A stretch of DNA of 64,000 bases, taken from contig NZ_SOEB01000001.1 of the NCBI RefSeq assembly GCF_004365965.1, positions 186,001-250,000 on the forward strand. The letters are read 5' to 3'. Position 1 is the stretch's first letter. Each line of letters begins with the position of its first letter. The notes under the pieces are model-generated. The model saw only the letters and a list, made by a program, of their open reading frames with translations, was not told the DNA's origin and did not search any database. The position numbers and the translations under genes are program-made. Shown piece after piece: positions 1-10,145 of the stretch. Origin of the DNA: Rhodovulum visakhapatnamense. Its GTDB lineage: Bacteria; Pseudomonadota; Alphaproteobacteria; Rhodobacterales; Rhodobacteraceae.

Positions 1-252
1 CTCGGCATAGGCCTCGATATAGGCATCGACCGGCGAGATCATCAGATGGACGTCCATGAAGGTCTTCACATGCGGGCGGAAGGCCTTCACCGCGGGCGGG
101 CCGAAGGTCAGGTTCGGCACGAAATGCCCGTCCATCACGTCGACATGCACCCAGTCGGCGCCCTGCGCCTCGATGGCCCGGATCTCGGCGCCGAAATTCG
201 CGAAATCGGCAGACAGGATCGAGGGCGCGATCTTGATCGAACGGTCGAACAT
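1..252 (-). CDS. cbbE: ribulose-phosphate 3-epimerase, partial (3' end outside window)
   Basis: The first 84 codons of a ribulose-5-phosphate 3-epimerase, which interconverts ribulose 5-phosphate and xylulose 5-phosphate in the Calvin and pentose phosphate cycles. The visible N-terminus has the family pattern: KIAPSILSADFANFG near residues 6-20, then HVDVMDGHFVPNLTFGP, which carries metal-binding His and Asp residues. The ATG at 252-250 follows a good GGAGG ribosome binding site. It lies 71 bases downstream of cbbM on the same strand and looks like the distal gene of the cbb operon. The symbol rpe is equally valid. The frame stays open to the window edge, so integrity cannot be judged. Confidence 0.93.
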   Translation of the reverse strand, partial: MFDRSIKIAPSILSADFANFGAEIRAIEAQGADWVHVDVMDGHFVPNLTFGPPAVKAFRPHVKTFMDVHLMISPVDAYIEAYAE

Positions 253-290
253 CTTGGGGTTCCTCCCGAAGGGGCCGGTTTTTCAAGGAT

Positions 291-317
291 GGCGCGGCCC
301 CGGGGCAGGGCCGCGCC
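291..317 (-). other. intercistronic hairpin between cbbM and cbbE
   Basis: A perfect 10-bp inverted repeat (arms GGCGCGGCCC and GGGCCGCGCC, 7-base loop) lies just after the cbbM stop and before the cbbE ribosome binding site. No U-run follows it on the minus strand, so it looks more like an mRNA-stabilising or partial-readthrough element than a full terminator. Function is inferred. Confidence 0.5.
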
Positions 318-323
318 GGATCG

Positions 324-1709
324 TCATTCGGCGGCGACGGCGCCCAGCGCCTCGCGCCAGCCCGGGTAAAGCTTGTCGGCATCCTGCGGGAAGCTTTCGA
401 AGGCCCGGGCCAGTTCCTTGTGCTCCTTGGCGTAGTCGACGAGGTTCACACCCGACTTCCACGCATCATGGGCCTGGCGCAGCGAGATCGCGCCCGCGGT
501 GCCGCCATCGACATGGCCGAAGGCGCCGCCGCCCGAGGTCTGGATCACGTTGGAATGGCCCAGATTGTCGAAGAAGCCCGGCAGGCGCAGCGCGTTCATG
601 CCACCCGAGATGATCGGCGTGGTGGGTTTCATCCCCAGCCAGTCCTGACGGTAGAAGGGGCCGTCCGCCACGTCGTCGGTCAGCATGAAGGCCATGATCT
701 TGTCGGATGGATCGCCCTCCATCTTGCCAAAGCCCATGGTGCCGGTGTGGATCCCCGAGGCGCCCTGCAGACGCGCCATCTTGGACAGCACGAAGGCGGT
801 GTAGCCGCGTTGCGATTCCGGCGAGGTCACGGCGCCGTGGCCTGCGCGGTGATAATGCAGGAACTGGTGCGGGAAGGCGCGGCGCGCGGTGGTGATGGCC
901 GCGGGACCGGCGACATAGCCGTCGACGAGGAAGGCGACGTGATCGGCATTCTCGCCGAAGGTCTCAAGGATGTATTCGCCCCGGGCCAGCATTTCGTAAT
1001 GGTCGTCGGCGGTGATGTTGGCCGAGAACAGCTTGGCCTCGCCGGTTTCGTCCTGGGCGCGCCTCATCGCGTCGGCCACCAGACGGATCGTCTCTTTCAG
1101 CGGCGCGAAGACCTGGTTGCCCTGGGGCTCGTCGTTCTTGATGAAATCGCCGCCCAGCCAGAATTCATGGCAGGCATCGGCGAAGGGCTGCGGGCGCAGG
1201 CCAAGCTTGGGCTTGATGATGGTGCCCACCACCATGCCGCCATCGGTGACGCTGCGGCCCAGCACGCGCCACATGTCGGCGATGTTCATCACCGGCCCGT
1301 CGAAAAGCCGCAGATAGGCGGGCGGCACGTAGAAGTCGCGCATCTTCGCGTGCTCGACATCGCCCATGCCCTGGTTGTTGCCGATCGTCAGCGTCAGGAA
1401 CGAGGCCAGCATGGCGCGGCCGTCGATGATGTTGCGGTCGAACAGCTCGACCGGATAGGCGATCTTCATCACCTCGTTTTCGGGGTCGATCTCGTAGACG
1501 AGCGCATCGACGCCCTTGGTGAAATCGTCGGTGGTGTGCACCTCGACATTGGTGCCGGTCGAGCTTTCGGCGGCGAAATGCGCGGCCGTCGCAAGGTAGT
1601 CCCCGCCGTCCTTCGGCTTCATCGTATAGGCGCAGAGCACGTGGCGGCCGCCGGCGATGAGCGCTTTCTCATCGAGGTCGAGGCGGGCATATCGGTTCGA
1701 CTGATCCAT
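324..1709 (-). CDS. cbbM: ribulose-1,5-bisphosphate carboxylase/oxygenase, form II
   Basis: Form II RuBisCO, 461 aa, the usual length. It carboxylates ribulose bisphosphate in the cytoplasm, normally as a dimer without small subunits. The catalytic residues sit at canonical form II positions: K166 in the IIKPK motif, K191-D193-E194 in [10 protein letters not shown] (the lysine that is carbamylated and the Mg ligands), and loop-6 K329 in GFGKMEGD. No small-subunit gene is adjacent. It follows cbbA and precedes cbbE in the cbb operon, with a hairpin on each side. A modest AAAGG site lies about 9 bases before the ATG. Regulation is expected through the divergent cbbR. Nothing suggests loss of function. 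Confidence 0.98.
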   Translation of the reverse strand: MDQSNRYARLDLDEKALIAGGRHVLCAYTMKPKDGGDYLATAAHFAAESSTGTNVEVHTTDDFTKGVDALVYEIDPENEVMKIAYPVELFDRNIIDGRAMLASFLTLTIGNNQGMGDVEHAKMRDFYVPPAYLRLFDGPVMNIADMWRVLGRSVTDGGMVVGTIIKPKLGLRPQPFADACHEFWLGGDFIKNDEPQGNQVFAPLKETIRLVADAMRRAQDETGEAKLFSANITADDHYEMLARGEYILETFGENADHVAFLVDGYVAGPAAITTARRAFPHQFLHYHRAGHGAVTSPESQRGYTAFVLSKMARLQGASGIHTGTMGFGKMEGDPSDKIMAFMLTDDVADGPFYRQDWLGMKPTTPIISGGMNALRLPGFFDNLGHSNVIQTSGGGAFGHVDGGTAGAISLRQAHDAWKSGVNLVDYAKEHKELARAFESFPQDADKLYPGWREALGAVAAE

Positions 1710-1786
1710 TTCCTATGGCCTTTCGGTTCGTCTTGTCCCTGGGTTCCGGTGGTCTTTGTTCTACGTTGCGCGCGTTTCCGGAGCGG

Positions 1787-1810
1787 GCCCGGCCCCCGCG
1801 AGGGCCGGGC
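1787..1810 (-). other. intercistronic hairpin between cbbA and cbbM
   Basis: A perfect 9-bp inverted repeat (GCCCGGCCC / GGGCCGGGC, 6-base loop) lies in the 110-base gap between the cbbA stop and the cbbM start. There is no U-run. It could be an RNA processing or stability element that protects the cbbA 3' end. Function is inferred. Confidence 0.45.
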
Positions 1811-1819
1811 GCCAGAGGT

Positions 1820-2884
1820 TTATTTCGTCTTCGGATCGAGGCTGCCGTCGGCATAGCGCTTGGCCATGTCCTCCATCGGGATCGGCTTGATCCGCGAGGC
1901 ATTGCCCGCGGTGCCGAAGCGTTCGAAGCGGTCCTTGCACAGCTTGGTCATCTCGGCCATCGCGGGTTTGAGGAATTTCCGCGGGTCGAATTCGGCCGGG
2001 TTCTCCTGGGCGATGCGGCGGAAGGTGCCGGTCATCGCCATCCGGTTGTCGGTGTCGATATTGACCTTGCGCACGCCCATCTTGATGCCGCGCTCGATCT
2101 CTTCGACCGGCACGCCATAGGTCTGGGGCATCGCGCCGCCATTCTCGTTGATCAGGTCCTGCAGGTATTGCGGCACCGAGGACGAGCCGTGCATCACCAG
2201 GTGCGTGTCGGGCAGCTTGGCGTGGATCTTCTCGATCACGCTCATCGCCAGGGTCTCGCCCGTGGGCTTCTGGGTGAACTTGTAGGCGCCGTGGCTGGTG
2301 CCGCAGGCGATGGCCAGCGCATCGACCCGGGTCTTGGCGACGAAATCGGCGGCCTGGTCGGGGTCGGTCAGCAGCTGGTCGTGGCTCAGCTCGCCTTCGG
2401 CGCCATGGCCGTCCTCGGCCTCGCCCATGCCGGTTTCCAGGCTGCCCAGGACGCCCAGTTCGCCCTCGACCGAGGCGCCGACCCAATGCGCCATGTCGGC
2501 CACGCGCTTGGTGATGTCGACGTTATACTCGTAGGACGCAGGGGTCTTGCCGTCGCCTTCCAGCGAGCCGTCCATCATCACCGAGGTAAAGCCGTGCTTG
2601 ATGGCCGACAGGCAGGTCGCCTCGTTGTTGCCGTGGTCCTGATGCATGCAGAGCGGGATGTCGGGATAGATCATCGACAGCGCCTCGATCATCTTCGCCA
2701 GCATGATGTCATTGGCATATTGGCGCGCGCCGCGGCTCGCCTGGATGATGACCGGTGCGTCGCAGGCCTTCGCGGCCTCCATGATCGACAGGCCCTGTTC
2801 CATGTTGTTGATGTTGAAGGCGGGCACGCCGTAGCCGTGCTCGGCCGCATGGTCCAGAAGTTGCCGCAGGGTGATAAGAGCCAT
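1820..2884 (-). CDS. cbbA: fructose-1,6/sedoheptulose-1,7-bisphosphate aldolase, class II
   Basis: Class II (zinc-dependent) aldolase of the Calvin-cycle subtype, 354 aa. It makes fructose 1,6-bisphosphate and, in this subtype, sedoheptulose 1,7-bisphosphate. The MHQDHG segment (H81, D83, H84) holds catalytic and zinc residues. GTSHGAYKF and the NIDTDNRMA segment form the phosphate and substrate loops. It starts 13 bases after the pgk stop and is followed by cbbM, as in other proteobacterial form II operons. The start is the only sensible ATG and matches the family N-terminus ([13 protein letters not shown]). Confidence 0.97.
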   Translation of the reverse strand: MALITLRQLLDHAAEHGYGVPAFNINNMEQGLSIMEAAKACDAPVIIQASRGARQYANDIMLAKMIEALSMIYPDIPLCMHQDHGNNEATCLSAIKHGFTSVMMDGSLEGDGKTPASYEYNVDITKRVADMAHWVGASVEGELGVLGSLETGMGEAEDGHGAEGELSHDQLLTDPDQAADFVAKTRVDALAIACGTSHGAYKFTQKPTGETLAMSVIEKIHAKLPDTHLVMHGSSSVPQYLQDLINENGGAMPQTYGVPVEEIERGIKMGVRKVNIDTDNRMAMTGTFRRIAQENPAEFDPRKFLKPAMAEMTKLCKDRFERFGTAGNASRIKPIPMEDMAKRYADGSLDPKTK

Positions 2885-2896
2885 CGTTAATCTCCG

Positions 2897-4105
2897 TCAG
2901 TCAGCGCGCTCGGCGCGTTCCAAAGCTTCGAGACCGGGGAGCGGCCGCCCCTCCAGCCATTCGAGGAATGCTCCACCGGCGGTGGAGACATAGGTGAAAT
3001 CATGGGCATGGCCCGAGCGGTTCAGCGCGACCAGCGTATCGCCGCCGCCCGCCACCGACACGCACAGCCCGGCCCGGGTCTGTTCGGCCACGGTTTCGGC
3101 CAGTGCCCGGGTCGCGCCGTCGAAGGGCGGCGTCTCGTAGGTGCCCAAGGGCCCGTTCCAGACGATGGTGCGGGCCTTGCGCAGGAGGCCGCGATACAGC
3201 TCGACCGTGTTCGGGCCCAGATCGTAGACCCGGCGGTTCGGGCGGATGCCGCCCAGCGGCACCGGATAGGCATGCTGGCCCGCATGTTGCAGCCCGTCGA
3301 CGACGAAGTCCCTGGGCATTACGATCCTGCAGCCCGCGACCTCGGCCAGCGCCGCGATCTCGAGGATCTCGTCGGCCAGTTCGGGTTCGCAGAACGACTT
3401 GCCGACGCTGTAGCCGCGCGCGAAGAGGAAGGTGTTGGCCAGCCCGCCGCCCAGCAGGATGGTGTCGATCTTGGCCACCAGCCGTTTCAGAAGCCCCAGC
3501 CGTTCGGCCATCGACCGCCCGCCGACCAGCGCCACCGAGGGCGAGAGCGGGGTATCGAGCGCCCGGTCGAGCTGGGCCAGCTCTTCCAGCAGCAAGGGTC
3601 CGGCGGCGACCGTCTGGGCCGCGTCGACCGCCGCCGTGGTCGAGGCATGCAGCCGGTGACAGCAGGAAAAGGCATCGTTGACATAGATGTCGCCCAGCCG
3701 GGCCAGATCCGCCCCGAGCCGAGGGTCGTTCACTTCCTCGCCGCGTTCGAAGCGCAGGTTCTCGCAGAGCAGGACCTCGCCCGGCGCCAGCGCAAGGCTG
3801 GTGCGCTCGGCCATCGGCCCCGCGCAGGTGTCGATGAAGCGGACCGGCGCCTCCAGCGCGTCCGCCAGCGCGGTCTGTACCCGTTCCAGCGACAGGGCCG
3901 GGGTCAGTTCGCCCTCGGGACGGCCGAGATGGCTGAGAACCACCAGCCGCGCGCCCTGCGCCAGAAGCGGTTTCATGCCCCTGGCGAACCGGGCGATGCG
4001 CGTGGCATCGCCCACCCCGCCGGGGCCGAGCGGAACGTTCAGATCCGCCCGGACCGCCAGGCGCCTGCCCGAAACATCCAGCGATGTCAGGGGCGTCGGC
4101 GCCAT
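2897..4105 (-). CDS. pgk: phosphoglycerate kinase, divergent
   Basis: Phosphoglycerate kinase family, 402 aa from the chosen start. The ATG overlaps the gap stop codon as TGATG, which implies translational coupling; a longer in-frame start 19 codons upstream would lie inside gap. Family motifs are present: RADLNVPL (residues 19-26), the substrate arginine R36, ENLRF, YVNDAFSCCHRLHAST, GGGLANTFL, WNGPLGTYE, AGGGDT and STAGGAFLEWLEG. The segment that normally reads GG-x-K-V-x-x-K is GGRSMAER here (195-202), so the first nucleotide-site lysine is Ser198 and the second is Arg202. The rest of the hinge and the phosphate loops look intact. In the operon it would phosphorylate 3-phosphoglycerate before GAPDH, but altered catalysis is possible. 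cbbK is an alternative symbol. Confidence 0.9.
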   Translation of the reverse strand: MAPTPLTSLDVSGRRLAVRADLNVPLGPGGVGDATRIARFARGMKPLLAQGARLVVLSHLGRPEGELTPALSLERVQTALADALEAPVRFIDTCAGPMAERTSLALAPGEVLLCENLRFERGEEVNDPRLGADLARLGDIYVNDAFSCCHRLHASTTAAVDAAQTVAAGPLLLEELAQLDRALDTPLSPSVALVGGRSMAERLGLLKRLVAKIDTILLGGGLANTFLFARGYSVGKSFCEPELADEILEIAALAEVAGCRIVMPRDFVVDGLQHAGQHAYPVPLGGIRPNRRVYDLGPNTVELYRGLLRKARTIVWNGPLGTYETPPFDGATRALAETVAEQTRAGLCVSVAGGGDTLVALNRSGHAHDFTYVSTAGGAFLEWLEGRPLPGLEALERAERAD

Positions 4106-5106
4106 CAGATCAGGGCCCCCATGGCCACGGCGGTATCCGCCATGCGGTTGGAGAAGCCCCATTCGTTGTCATACCAGGTCAGGATGCGGACCATCGTGCC
4201 GTCCATGACCTTGGTCTGATCCATGTGGAAGACCGAGGAATGCGGGTCGTGGTTGAAGTCCGACGAGACCAGTTTCTCGTCGGTATAGCCGAGAATGCCC
4301 TTCATCGGGCCGTCGGCTGCCGCCCGGATGGCCGCGTTGACCTCGTCGACGGTGGTCGCCTTCGATGCCTCGAACACCAGATCGACGACCGACACGTTCG
4401 GCGTCGGCACCCGGATCGCGACGCCGTCGAGCTTGCCGTTCAGTTCCGGCAGCACGAGGCCCACGGCCTTGGCGGCCCCGGTCGAGGTCGGGATCATCGA
4501 CATCGCGGCCGCGCGGGCGCGGTAAAGATCCTTGTGCATGGTGTCCAGCGTGGGCTGGTCGCCGGTGTAGCTGTGGATCGTGGTCATGAAGCCGCGGGTG
4601 ATGCCGATGGCATCGTTCAGGGCCTTGGCGACCGGCGACAGGCAGTTCGTCGTGCAGGACGCGTTCGAGACGACCAGATCGTCCTTGGTCAGCACGTCAT
4701 GGTTGACGCCATAGACGATGGTCTTGTCGGCCCCGGCGCCCGGCGCCGAGATCAGCACCCGCTTCGAGCCGTTTTCCAGATGGATCGCGGCCTTGTCGCG
4801 GGCGGTGAAGATGCCCGTGCATTCCAGCGCCACGTCGACATCGCCCCAGGGCAGCTCCTTCGGGTCGCGGATCGCGGTCACCTTGATCGGGCCGCGGCCC
4901 ACGTCGATGGTGTCGCCGCTCACGGTCACGGTGCCGGGGAAGCGGCCGTGCACGCTGTCATAGCGCATCAGGTGGGCGTTGGTCTCGACCGGACCCAGAT
5001 CGTTGATCGCGACGACCTCGATATCGGTGCGGCCCGATTCCACGATCGCCCGCAGCACGTTGCGCCCGATCCGGCCAAAGCCGTTGATTGCTACCTTAAC
5101 TGTCAT
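4105..5106 (-). CDS. gap: glyceraldehyde-3-phosphate dehydrogenase, type I
   Basis: Type I GAPDH, 333 aa. It reduces 1,3-bisphosphoglycerate in the Calvin cycle and also serves glycolysis. The Rossmann motif GFGRIGR is at 9-15, the catalytic cysteine is C151 in SNASCTTNC, and the C-terminal [12 protein letters not shown] motif is intact. An acidic residue follows beta-strand 2 (AIND), which usually goes with NAD use. The gene lies 17 bases after cbbT, and its TGA overlaps the pgk start. In cbb clusters the symbol cbbG is used. Confidence 0.97.
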   Translation of the reverse strand: MTVKVAINGFGRIGRNVLRAIVESGRTDIEVVAINDLGPVETNAHLMRYDSVHGRFPGTVTVSGDTIDVGRGPIKVTAIRDPKELPWGDVDVALECTGIFTARDKAAIHLENGSKRVLISAPGAGADKTIVYGVNHDVLTKDDLVVSNASCTTNCLSPVAKALNDAIGITRGFMTTIHSYTGDQPTLDTMHKDLYRARAAAMSMIPTSTGAAKAVGLVLPELNGKLDGVAIRVPTPNVSVVDLVFEASKATTVDEVNAAIRAAADGPMKGILGYTDEKLVSSDFNHDPHSSVFHMDQTKVMDGTMVRILTWYDNEWGFSNRMADTAVAMGALI

Positions 5107-5123
5107 CTTCCACCCTTCTTGTC

Positions 5124-7115
5124 TTATCGGATCAGTTTCTTCGCGGCGGCGGCCACGGCTTCGGCGGTGATGCCGAAATGCTTGTAAAGGTCGTCTGCCG
5201 GCGCCGAGGCGCCGAAGCCGGTCATGCCCACGAAGGCGGATCTGGCGCCCAGAAGCGGCGACCAGCCCTGTTCCACGGCGGCCTCGACCCCGACCCGGGG
5301 CGCGTCACCGAGGACGGATGCCCGGTAGGCCTCGTCCTGGGCTGCGAATAGCTCGAAACAGGGGGCAGAGACAACGGCCGCCCTGACGTCCTGGCGCGCC
5401 AGTTCGTCGGCGGCATTCATCGCGATCTCGACTTCCGAGCCGGTGGCGATCAGCGTCACGTCGCGGCCGCCCTCGGGCTCGCGCAGCACATAGGCGCCCT
5501 TCGCGGTCAGGTTCTCGGACCGGTGCTCGGTCCGCAGGCAGGGCAGGTTCTGGCGCGACAGCGCCAGCAGGCTCGGGGTCTTCTCCGAGGTCGCGGCGAT
5601 TTCCCAGGCCTCGGCGGTCTCGACCACGTCTGCGGGGCGGAAGACGTTGAGGTTGGGCATGGCGCGCAGGCTGGCCAGATGCTCGACCGGCTGGTGGGTC
5701 GGGCCGTCCTCGCCCAGACCGATCGAGTCATGGGTCATCACGTAAGCCACCGGCAGCCCCATCAGCGCCGACAGCCGGATCGCGGGGCGGGCATAGTCGG
5801 CGAAGACGAGGAAGGTGCCGCCATAGGGGAAGAAGCCGCCATGCAGCGCGATGCCGTTCATCGCCGCCGACATGCCGAATTCGCGGATCCCGTAATGGAT
5901 GTAGTTGCCGCCGTAATTGTCTTTCGACACCGGCGACATGCCCTTGGTCAGCGTCAGGTTCGAGCCGGTCAGGTCGGCCGAGCCGCCGATGGCGTTGGGC
6001 AGGGTGGCATTGACCACGGCCAGCGCCATTTCCGAGGCCTTCCGGGTCGCGACCTTGGGCGCGTCGGCCGAAAGCTGTTGCTTGTAGGCCGTGATCGCCT
6101 CGGCCATGGCTGCCTTGTCCGGCTTGGCCAGCGACTTTTCGAAGGCGCCGCCATGCTCGTTGCACAACAGCCGCGCCTCCCAGCCCTCGCGGGCCTCGCG
6201 GCCGCGCGCGGCGACCGCCTGCCAGGCGGCATAGACCTCTTTCGGCAGGGTAAAGGCCTCATGGGCCCAGCCCAGCGCCGTGCGGCTCGCGGCGATTTCC
6301 TCGGCACCCAGAGGCGCGCCATGGACCTTGTGGCTGCCGGCCTTGTTGGGCGCGCCCTGGCCGATCACGGTCTTGCAGTCGATCAGCGAGGGGCGGGGGT
6401 CCTTCTTCGCGGCCTCGATGGCGGCGGCGACCGCCTCGCGGTCATGGCCGTCGACCTCCTGCACATGCCAGCCGGCGGCGGCGAAACGGGCCTTCTGGTC
6501 GACCGAGGTCGACAGTTCGGTCGAGCCGTCGATGGTGATCTTGTTGTCGTCCCACAGCACGATCATCCGGCCCAGCTGCCAGTGCCCGGCCATGTCGATG
6601 GCCTCGTGGCTGATGCCCTCCATCAGGCAGCCGTCGCCCGCGATGACATAGGTGTAGTGATCGACCAGATCGTCGCCGAAACGGGCATTGTGCATCCGTT
6701 CGGCCAGCGCCATGCCGACCGCGGTGGTGATGCCCTGTCCCAGCGGGCCGGTCGTGGTCTCGATCCCGTCGGCATGGCCGTATTCCGGGTGACCGGCCGT
6801 GCGGGCGCCCCATTGCCGGAAGCTGCGGATCTGGTCCATGTCCATGTCGGCATAGCCCAGCATGTGGTTGATCGAATAGACCAGCATGGACCCGTGCCCC
6901 GCCGACAGCACGAAGCGGTCGCGGTCGGGCCATTTCGGGCAGGACGGGTCGATCTGCATGAACCGGTTGAACAGCACCGCGGCCGCATCGGCCATGCCCA
7001 TCGGCATGCCCGGATGGCCCGAATTGGCGGCTTGGACCGCATCCATGGTCAGGACCCGGATGGCGGTGGCCATCAGCGCTTCGGCGCTGGTGTCGATCTT
7101 GGTGGGCGCGTTCAT
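5124..7115 (-). CDS. cbbT: transketolase
   Basis: Transketolase, 663 aa, the family length. It is a thiamine-diphosphate enzyme moving two-carbon units to regenerate ribulose bisphosphate. The TPP/Mg site GDGCLMEG followed by the conserved [11 protein letters not shown] is clear. [11 protein letters not shown] and [14 protein letters not shown] match substrate and TPP loops, and DLTGSNLT and [16 protein letters not shown] match the pyrimidine domain. The frame is open upstream, but the family N-terminus fits the ATG at 7115-7113, which has a GAGGAG-type site just before it. It lies 11 bases after the cbbP stop, inside the cbb operon. Confidence 0.97.
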   Translation of the reverse strand: MNAPTKIDTSAEALMATAIRVLTMDAVQAANSGHPGMPMGMADAAAVLFNRFMQIDPSCPKWPDRDRFVLSAGHGSMLVYSINHMLGYADMDMDQIRSFRQWGARTAGHPEYGHADGIETTTGPLGQGITTAVGMALAERMHNARFGDDLVDHYTYVIAGDGCLMEGISHEAIDMAGHWQLGRMIVLWDDNKITIDGSTELSTSVDQKARFAAAGWHVQEVDGHDREAVAAAIEAAKKDPRPSLIDCKTVIGQGAPNKAGSHKVHGAPLGAEEIAASRTALGWAHEAFTLPKEVYAAWQAVAARGREAREGWEARLLCNEHGGAFEKSLAKPDKAAMAEAITAYKQQLSADAPKVATRKASEMALAVVNATLPNAIGGSADLTGSNLTLTKGMSPVSKDNYGGNYIHYGIREFGMSAAMNGIALHGGFFPYGGTFLVFADYARPAIRLSALMGLPVAYVMTHDSIGLGEDGPTHQPVEHLASLRAMPNLNVFRPADVVETAEAWEIAATSEKTPSLLALSRQNLPCLRTEHRSENLTAKGAYVLREPEGGRDVTLIATGSEVEIAMNAADELARQDVRAAVVSAPCFELFAAQDEAYRASVLGDAPRVGVEAAVEQGWSPLLGARSAFVGMTGFGASAPADDLYKHFGITAEAVAAAAKKLIR

Positions 7116-7126
7116 GTGAACCCTCC

Positions 7127-7999
7127 TCAGGCGCGTTTCGATTCGGAGACGAGGCGATTGATCATCGGCGTCAGGATAAGCTGCATCGCGAGGTCGAGCT
7201 TGCCGCCCGGGATCACGATCGAGTTGGCGCGGCTCATCCAGGACCCGTGGATCATCGAGACCAGGTAGGAAAAGTCGATCCCGCGCGGGTTGCGGAACCG
7301 GATCACGACGAGGCTTTCGTCGGGGGTCGGGATCCAGCGGGCGACGAAGGGGTTCGAGGTATCGACCACGGGCACGCGCTGGAAGTTGATGTCGGTTTCG
7401 GTGAATTGCGGGCAGATGCAATGCACATAGGCATACATCCGGCGCAGGATCACATCGGTGATCGCCTCCGTCGTATAGCCGCGCTTTTCCTTGTCGCGGT
7501 GGATCTTCTGGATCCATTCGAGGTTGATGACCGGCACCACCCCGATCTTGAGGTCGGCATGGCGGGCGATGTTCACATCGTCATTGACGACCGAGCCGTG
7601 CAGACCTTCATAGAACAGCAGGTCCGACCCGTCCTCGAACGGCGCCCACTCGGTGAACTCGCCGGGGGGCACGCCGTATTTCTCGGCCTCGTCGGCATCG
7701 TGCACATAGTGGCGGGTGCGACCGGTGCCGGTCTCGCCATACTGGCTGAAGACCTTTTCCAGCTCCTTCAGCTCGTTCGCTTCGAAGCTGAAATGGCTGA
7801 AGCCGACATTGCCGCCGGCATACTGGCGGTCGAGTTCGGACTTCATGTCCTTGCGGTTGAACCGGTGGAAGGCGTCGCCCTCGATCGAGACCGCGTTCAC
7901 GCCCTCGCGGCGGAAGATCTGGTCGAAGGTGTGCTTGACCGTCGAGGTGCCAGCCCCGGAGGAGCCGGTGACAGAAATGATCGGATGCTTCTTGCTCAT
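7127..7999 (-). CDS. cbbP: phosphoribulokinase
   Basis: Phosphoribulokinase, 290 aa, the short proteobacterial class that is typically octameric and allosterically activated by NADH. It phosphorylates ribulose 5-phosphate to the RuBisCO substrate. The P-loop GSSGAGTST is at 12-20, followed by the [11 protein letters not shown] segment with the catalytic Asp/His region and the YEGLHG motif. The start has a GGAGG site 8 bases upstream. It lies between cbbF and cbbT with short gaps. With RuBisCO it defines a functional Calvin cycle. Confidence 0.97.
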   Translation of the reverse strand: MSKKHPIISVTGSSGAGTSTVKHTFDQIFRREGVNAVSIEGDAFHRFNRKDMKSELDRQYAGGNVGFSHFSFEANELKELEKVFSQYGETGTGRTRHYVHDADEAEKYGVPPGEFTEWAPFEDGSDLLFYEGLHGSVVNDDVNIARHADLKIGVVPVINLEWIQKIHRDKEKRGYTTEAITDVILRRMYAYVHCICPQFTETDINFQRVPVVDTSNPFVARWIPTPDESLVVIRFRNPRGIDFSYLVSMIHGSWMSRANSIVIPGGKLDLAMQLILTPMINRLVSESKRA

Positions 8000-8016
8000 G
8001 ACAATCCTCCAGGAAC

Positions 8017-9024
8017 TCAGACGCGGAACAGGCCGCGATTGCCGAACAGGGCGTTGACCTCTTCGTCCGGCAGGTCGTGATAGGCGGCGATGCGGCTGAC
8101 CTTGTCGGTCGAACCGAAGACGAAGGGCGTGCGCGCATGCAGGCTTTCGGCGGTCTTGCCGAGGATCGGATCCTGCGCGTCGGTGGCAAGGCCTCCGGCC
8201 TGCTGGATCACGAAGGCGATGGGCGCGCATTCATAGACCATCCGCAGACGGCCGCGCTCGTAGCCCTTGCGGGCATCGCCGGGGTACAGGAAGACGCCGC
8301 CCCGGGTCAGGATGCGGTGGGTCTCGGCCACCAGCGAGGCGACCCAGCGCATGTTGAAGTTCGAGGCGCGCGGGCCTTCCTCACCGGCGAGGCAGTCGTC
8401 GATATAGGCCCGGATCGGCCGCGACCAGTGCCGGTAGTTCGACGCGTTGATGGCGAATTCGCGCGAGGTGTCGGGCACCATCACCGCCTCGGCCACCAGC
8501 ACGAACTGCTTGCTGTCGGGATCGAGCAGGTATTCCTGGGTGCCCTTGCCGAAGGTGCAGACCAGCATCGTCTGCGGCCCGTAGATGATGTAGCCCGCGC
8601 CGATCTGTTCGCTGGCCGGGCGCAGCACGCTGGCATCGCCGGTCGCGGCCGCCTCGAAGATCGAGAAGATCGTGCCGATCGAGACGTTGACGTCGATGTT
8701 CGAGGATCCGTCGAGCGGGTCGATGGCGACGGCATAGGCGCCGGCCGGGTCAAGCTCGGCCACGACGTCCTGCTCTTCCGAGGCATAGAAGCGGACATTG
8801 GCGGACTTGAGACGTTCGCAGAAGGCGTCGTCGGCCATCAGGTCCAGCGCCTTCTGGGTATCGCCGCCCAGGTTCTCGCCGACCGCGGCCCCCAGCGCGC
8901 CGCCCAGCGGCCCGCGCTGGATCACCCGCGACAGGTCGATGCCGACCTCGCAGAGCGCGTTCAGGATCGGCTGAAGCGCGGCGGGGATATGCTGCAAATC
9001 CCGGATCGGATTCTCTCGTTGCAT
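8017..9024 (-). CDS. cbbF: fructose-1,6-bisphosphatase, class I
   Basis: Class I fructose/sedoheptulose bisphosphatase, 335 aa, first gene of the cbb operon. The metal-binding motif DPLDGSSN is at 102-109 with acidic partners E83/E84, and the substrate region GGVFLYPGD is present. The ATG at 9024 follows a GGAG site. The start is 110 bases from the divergent cbbR start, so the operon promoter lies in that gap. The symbol fbp is also used. Confidence 0.97.
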   Translation of the reverse strand: MQRENPIRDLQHIPAALQPILNALCEVGIDLSRVIQRGPLGGALGAAVGENLGGDTQKALDLMADDAFCERLKSANVRFYASEEQDVVAELDPAGAYAVAIDPLDGSSNIDVNVSIGTIFSIFEAAATGDASVLRPASEQIGAGYIIYGPQTMLVCTFGKGTQEYLLDPDSKQFVLVAEAVMVPDTSREFAINASNYRHWSRPIRAYIDDCLAGEEGPRASNFNMRWVASLVAETHRILTRGGVFLYPGDARKGYERGRLRMVYECAPIAFVIQQAGGLATDAQDPILGKTAESLHARTPFVFGSTDKVSRIAAYHDLPDEEVNALFGNRGLFRV

Positions 9025-9134
9025 AAATTTCTCCCGAATCTGGCGACGCGTTGTCGATACCGGTTGCTAAAGGATGAAGGCATGGTGGAGAATTTAAAAA
9101 CACGGAACCTGCGTTAGATTTTTTTGAAAACCTC
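9025..9134. promoter_or_regulatory. divergent cbbF/cbbR promoter region
   Basis: This 110-base gap separates divergent cbbF and cbbR and must hold both promoters. It contains an AT-rich stretch near 9,083-9,126 that stands out from the GC-rich surroundings, and TTA/TAA triplets of the kind LysR-type operators use. I could not assign an exact CbbR box by eye. By analogy with other cbbR-cbb pairs, CbbR would bind here to activate the operon and repress itself. Confidence 0.6.
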
Positions 9135-10058
9135 ATGTCGACACTCCGGCCCGAAGCGGTAACCTTCAAGCAACTCAGGGCTTTGCGCGCCGTGGCCGAG
9201 CACGGAACGCTGACGGCGGCGGCCGAGTCGATCCACCTGACGACCCCGGCCGTCCATACCCAGCTGCGCCAGCTCGAAGAGAATTTCGGCGCCCGCTTGG
9301 TCGATCGCGGTCCCCAGGGCGTGGCGCGACTCACGCGCCAGGGCGAGGCGGTTCTGGTGGGCGCGCGCGCGATCGAGACCGCGCTCGAGGCCTGCGTCGA
9401 TCATGTGCGCGCGCTCAACGAGGGGATGGAGGGGATGGTGACGCTGGGCGTGGTCGCCACCGCCAAGTATTTCGCGCCGCGCCTGGTGGCCGAGCTGCAC
9501 CGCGCCTTTGCCGAAATCGACGTGATCCTGCGTGTGGGCTCGCGCGAGATGGTGGTGACGGCGCTGCAGGCGGCAAGCGTCGATATCGCGATCATGGGGC
9601 GGCCGCCCCGGGTGCCCGAGGTGCATGCGACAGTGCTGGGGCCGCATCCCCATGTGCTGATCGCGCCGCCCGATCATCCGCTGGCCGGGCAGGAGCGGAT
9701 CGCGGCCGAACGGGTGCTGGCCGAGACCTTCCTCGCGCGCGAGATCGAGTCGGGAACCCGCGTGCTGATGGAGCGGTTCATCGAGCGGCTGGGCAAGGGG
9801 CGTCCGCAACGGGTCGTCGAGCTGGAAAGCAACGAGACCATCAAGCAGGCGGTGATGGCGGGGCTCGGGATCGCGCTGATCTCGCGTCACACGGTGGTCG
9901 AGGAACTGGCCGCCGGGCGGCTGGTCGAGCTGGATGCCCCCGCGCTGCCGCTGGTGCGGCAGTGGTTCCTGGTCCATCGCAGCGATACCGCCCTCAGTGC
10001 GGCCGGCCGGCGCATCCACGGCTACATAGTGGGCCGCCAGGGCGCGTTCCTGCCGTGA
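9135..10058 (+). CDS. cbbR: LysR-type regulator of the Calvin-cycle operon
   Basis: LysR-type activator, 307 aa. The N-terminal winged helix-turn-helix (residues about 10-67: FKQLRALRAVAEHGTLTAAA, TTPAVHTQLRQLEENFG) is followed by a LysR substrate-binding domain. Its position divergent from cbbF and its similarity to CbbR-type N-termini support the name. CbbR proteins sense Calvin-cycle metabolites such as ribulose bisphosphate. No clear Shine-Dalgarno site precedes the ATG (only GAAAACCTC), so initiation may be weak or use another start. Confidence 0.92.
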   Translation: MSTLRPEAVTFKQLRALRAVAEHGTLTAAAESIHLTTPAVHTQLRQLEENFGARLVDRGPQGVARLTRQGEAVLVGARAIETALEACVDHVRALNEGMEGMVTLGVVATAKYFAPRLVAELHRAFAEIDVILRVGSREMVVTALQAASVDIAIMGRPPRVPEVHATVLGPHPHVLIAPPDHPLAGQERIAAERVLAETFLAREIESGTRVLMERFIERLGKGRPQRVVELESNETIKQAVMAGLGIALISRHTVVEELAAGRLVELDAPALPLVRQWFLVHRSDTALSAAGRRIHGYIVGRQGAFLP

Positions 10059-10076
10059 TAGGCCGGTTTCCGGCCC

Positions 10077-10097
10077 CGAATTTTCGCAGAAAATTCG
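10077..10097. repeat. dispersed 21-bp palindromic element, copy 1
   Basis: An odd palindrome with arms GAATTTTC and GAAAATTC around GCA, flanked by C and G. The identical 21 bases recur at 46,945-46,965. This copy sits 19 bases after the cbbR stop and upstream of the copA promoter. It would fold as a hairpin in either transcript and may act as a terminator. Confidence 0.7.
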
Positions 10098-10145
10098 CGC
10101 GAACCTCCAGACAGTCGGTTTCCCTGACAAAACGCGGCAGTGCCC

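Noticed and set aside
4106-4162. Longer pgk start upstream of 4,105
   Set aside because: The extra 19 residues lie inside the gap gene and match nothing in the family, while the 4,105 start overlaps the gap stop as TGATG.
10059-10145. A small gene between cbbR and copA
   Set aside because: The frame across this short region has no ribosome site and no domain; the stretch is explained by the palindrome and the copA promoter.
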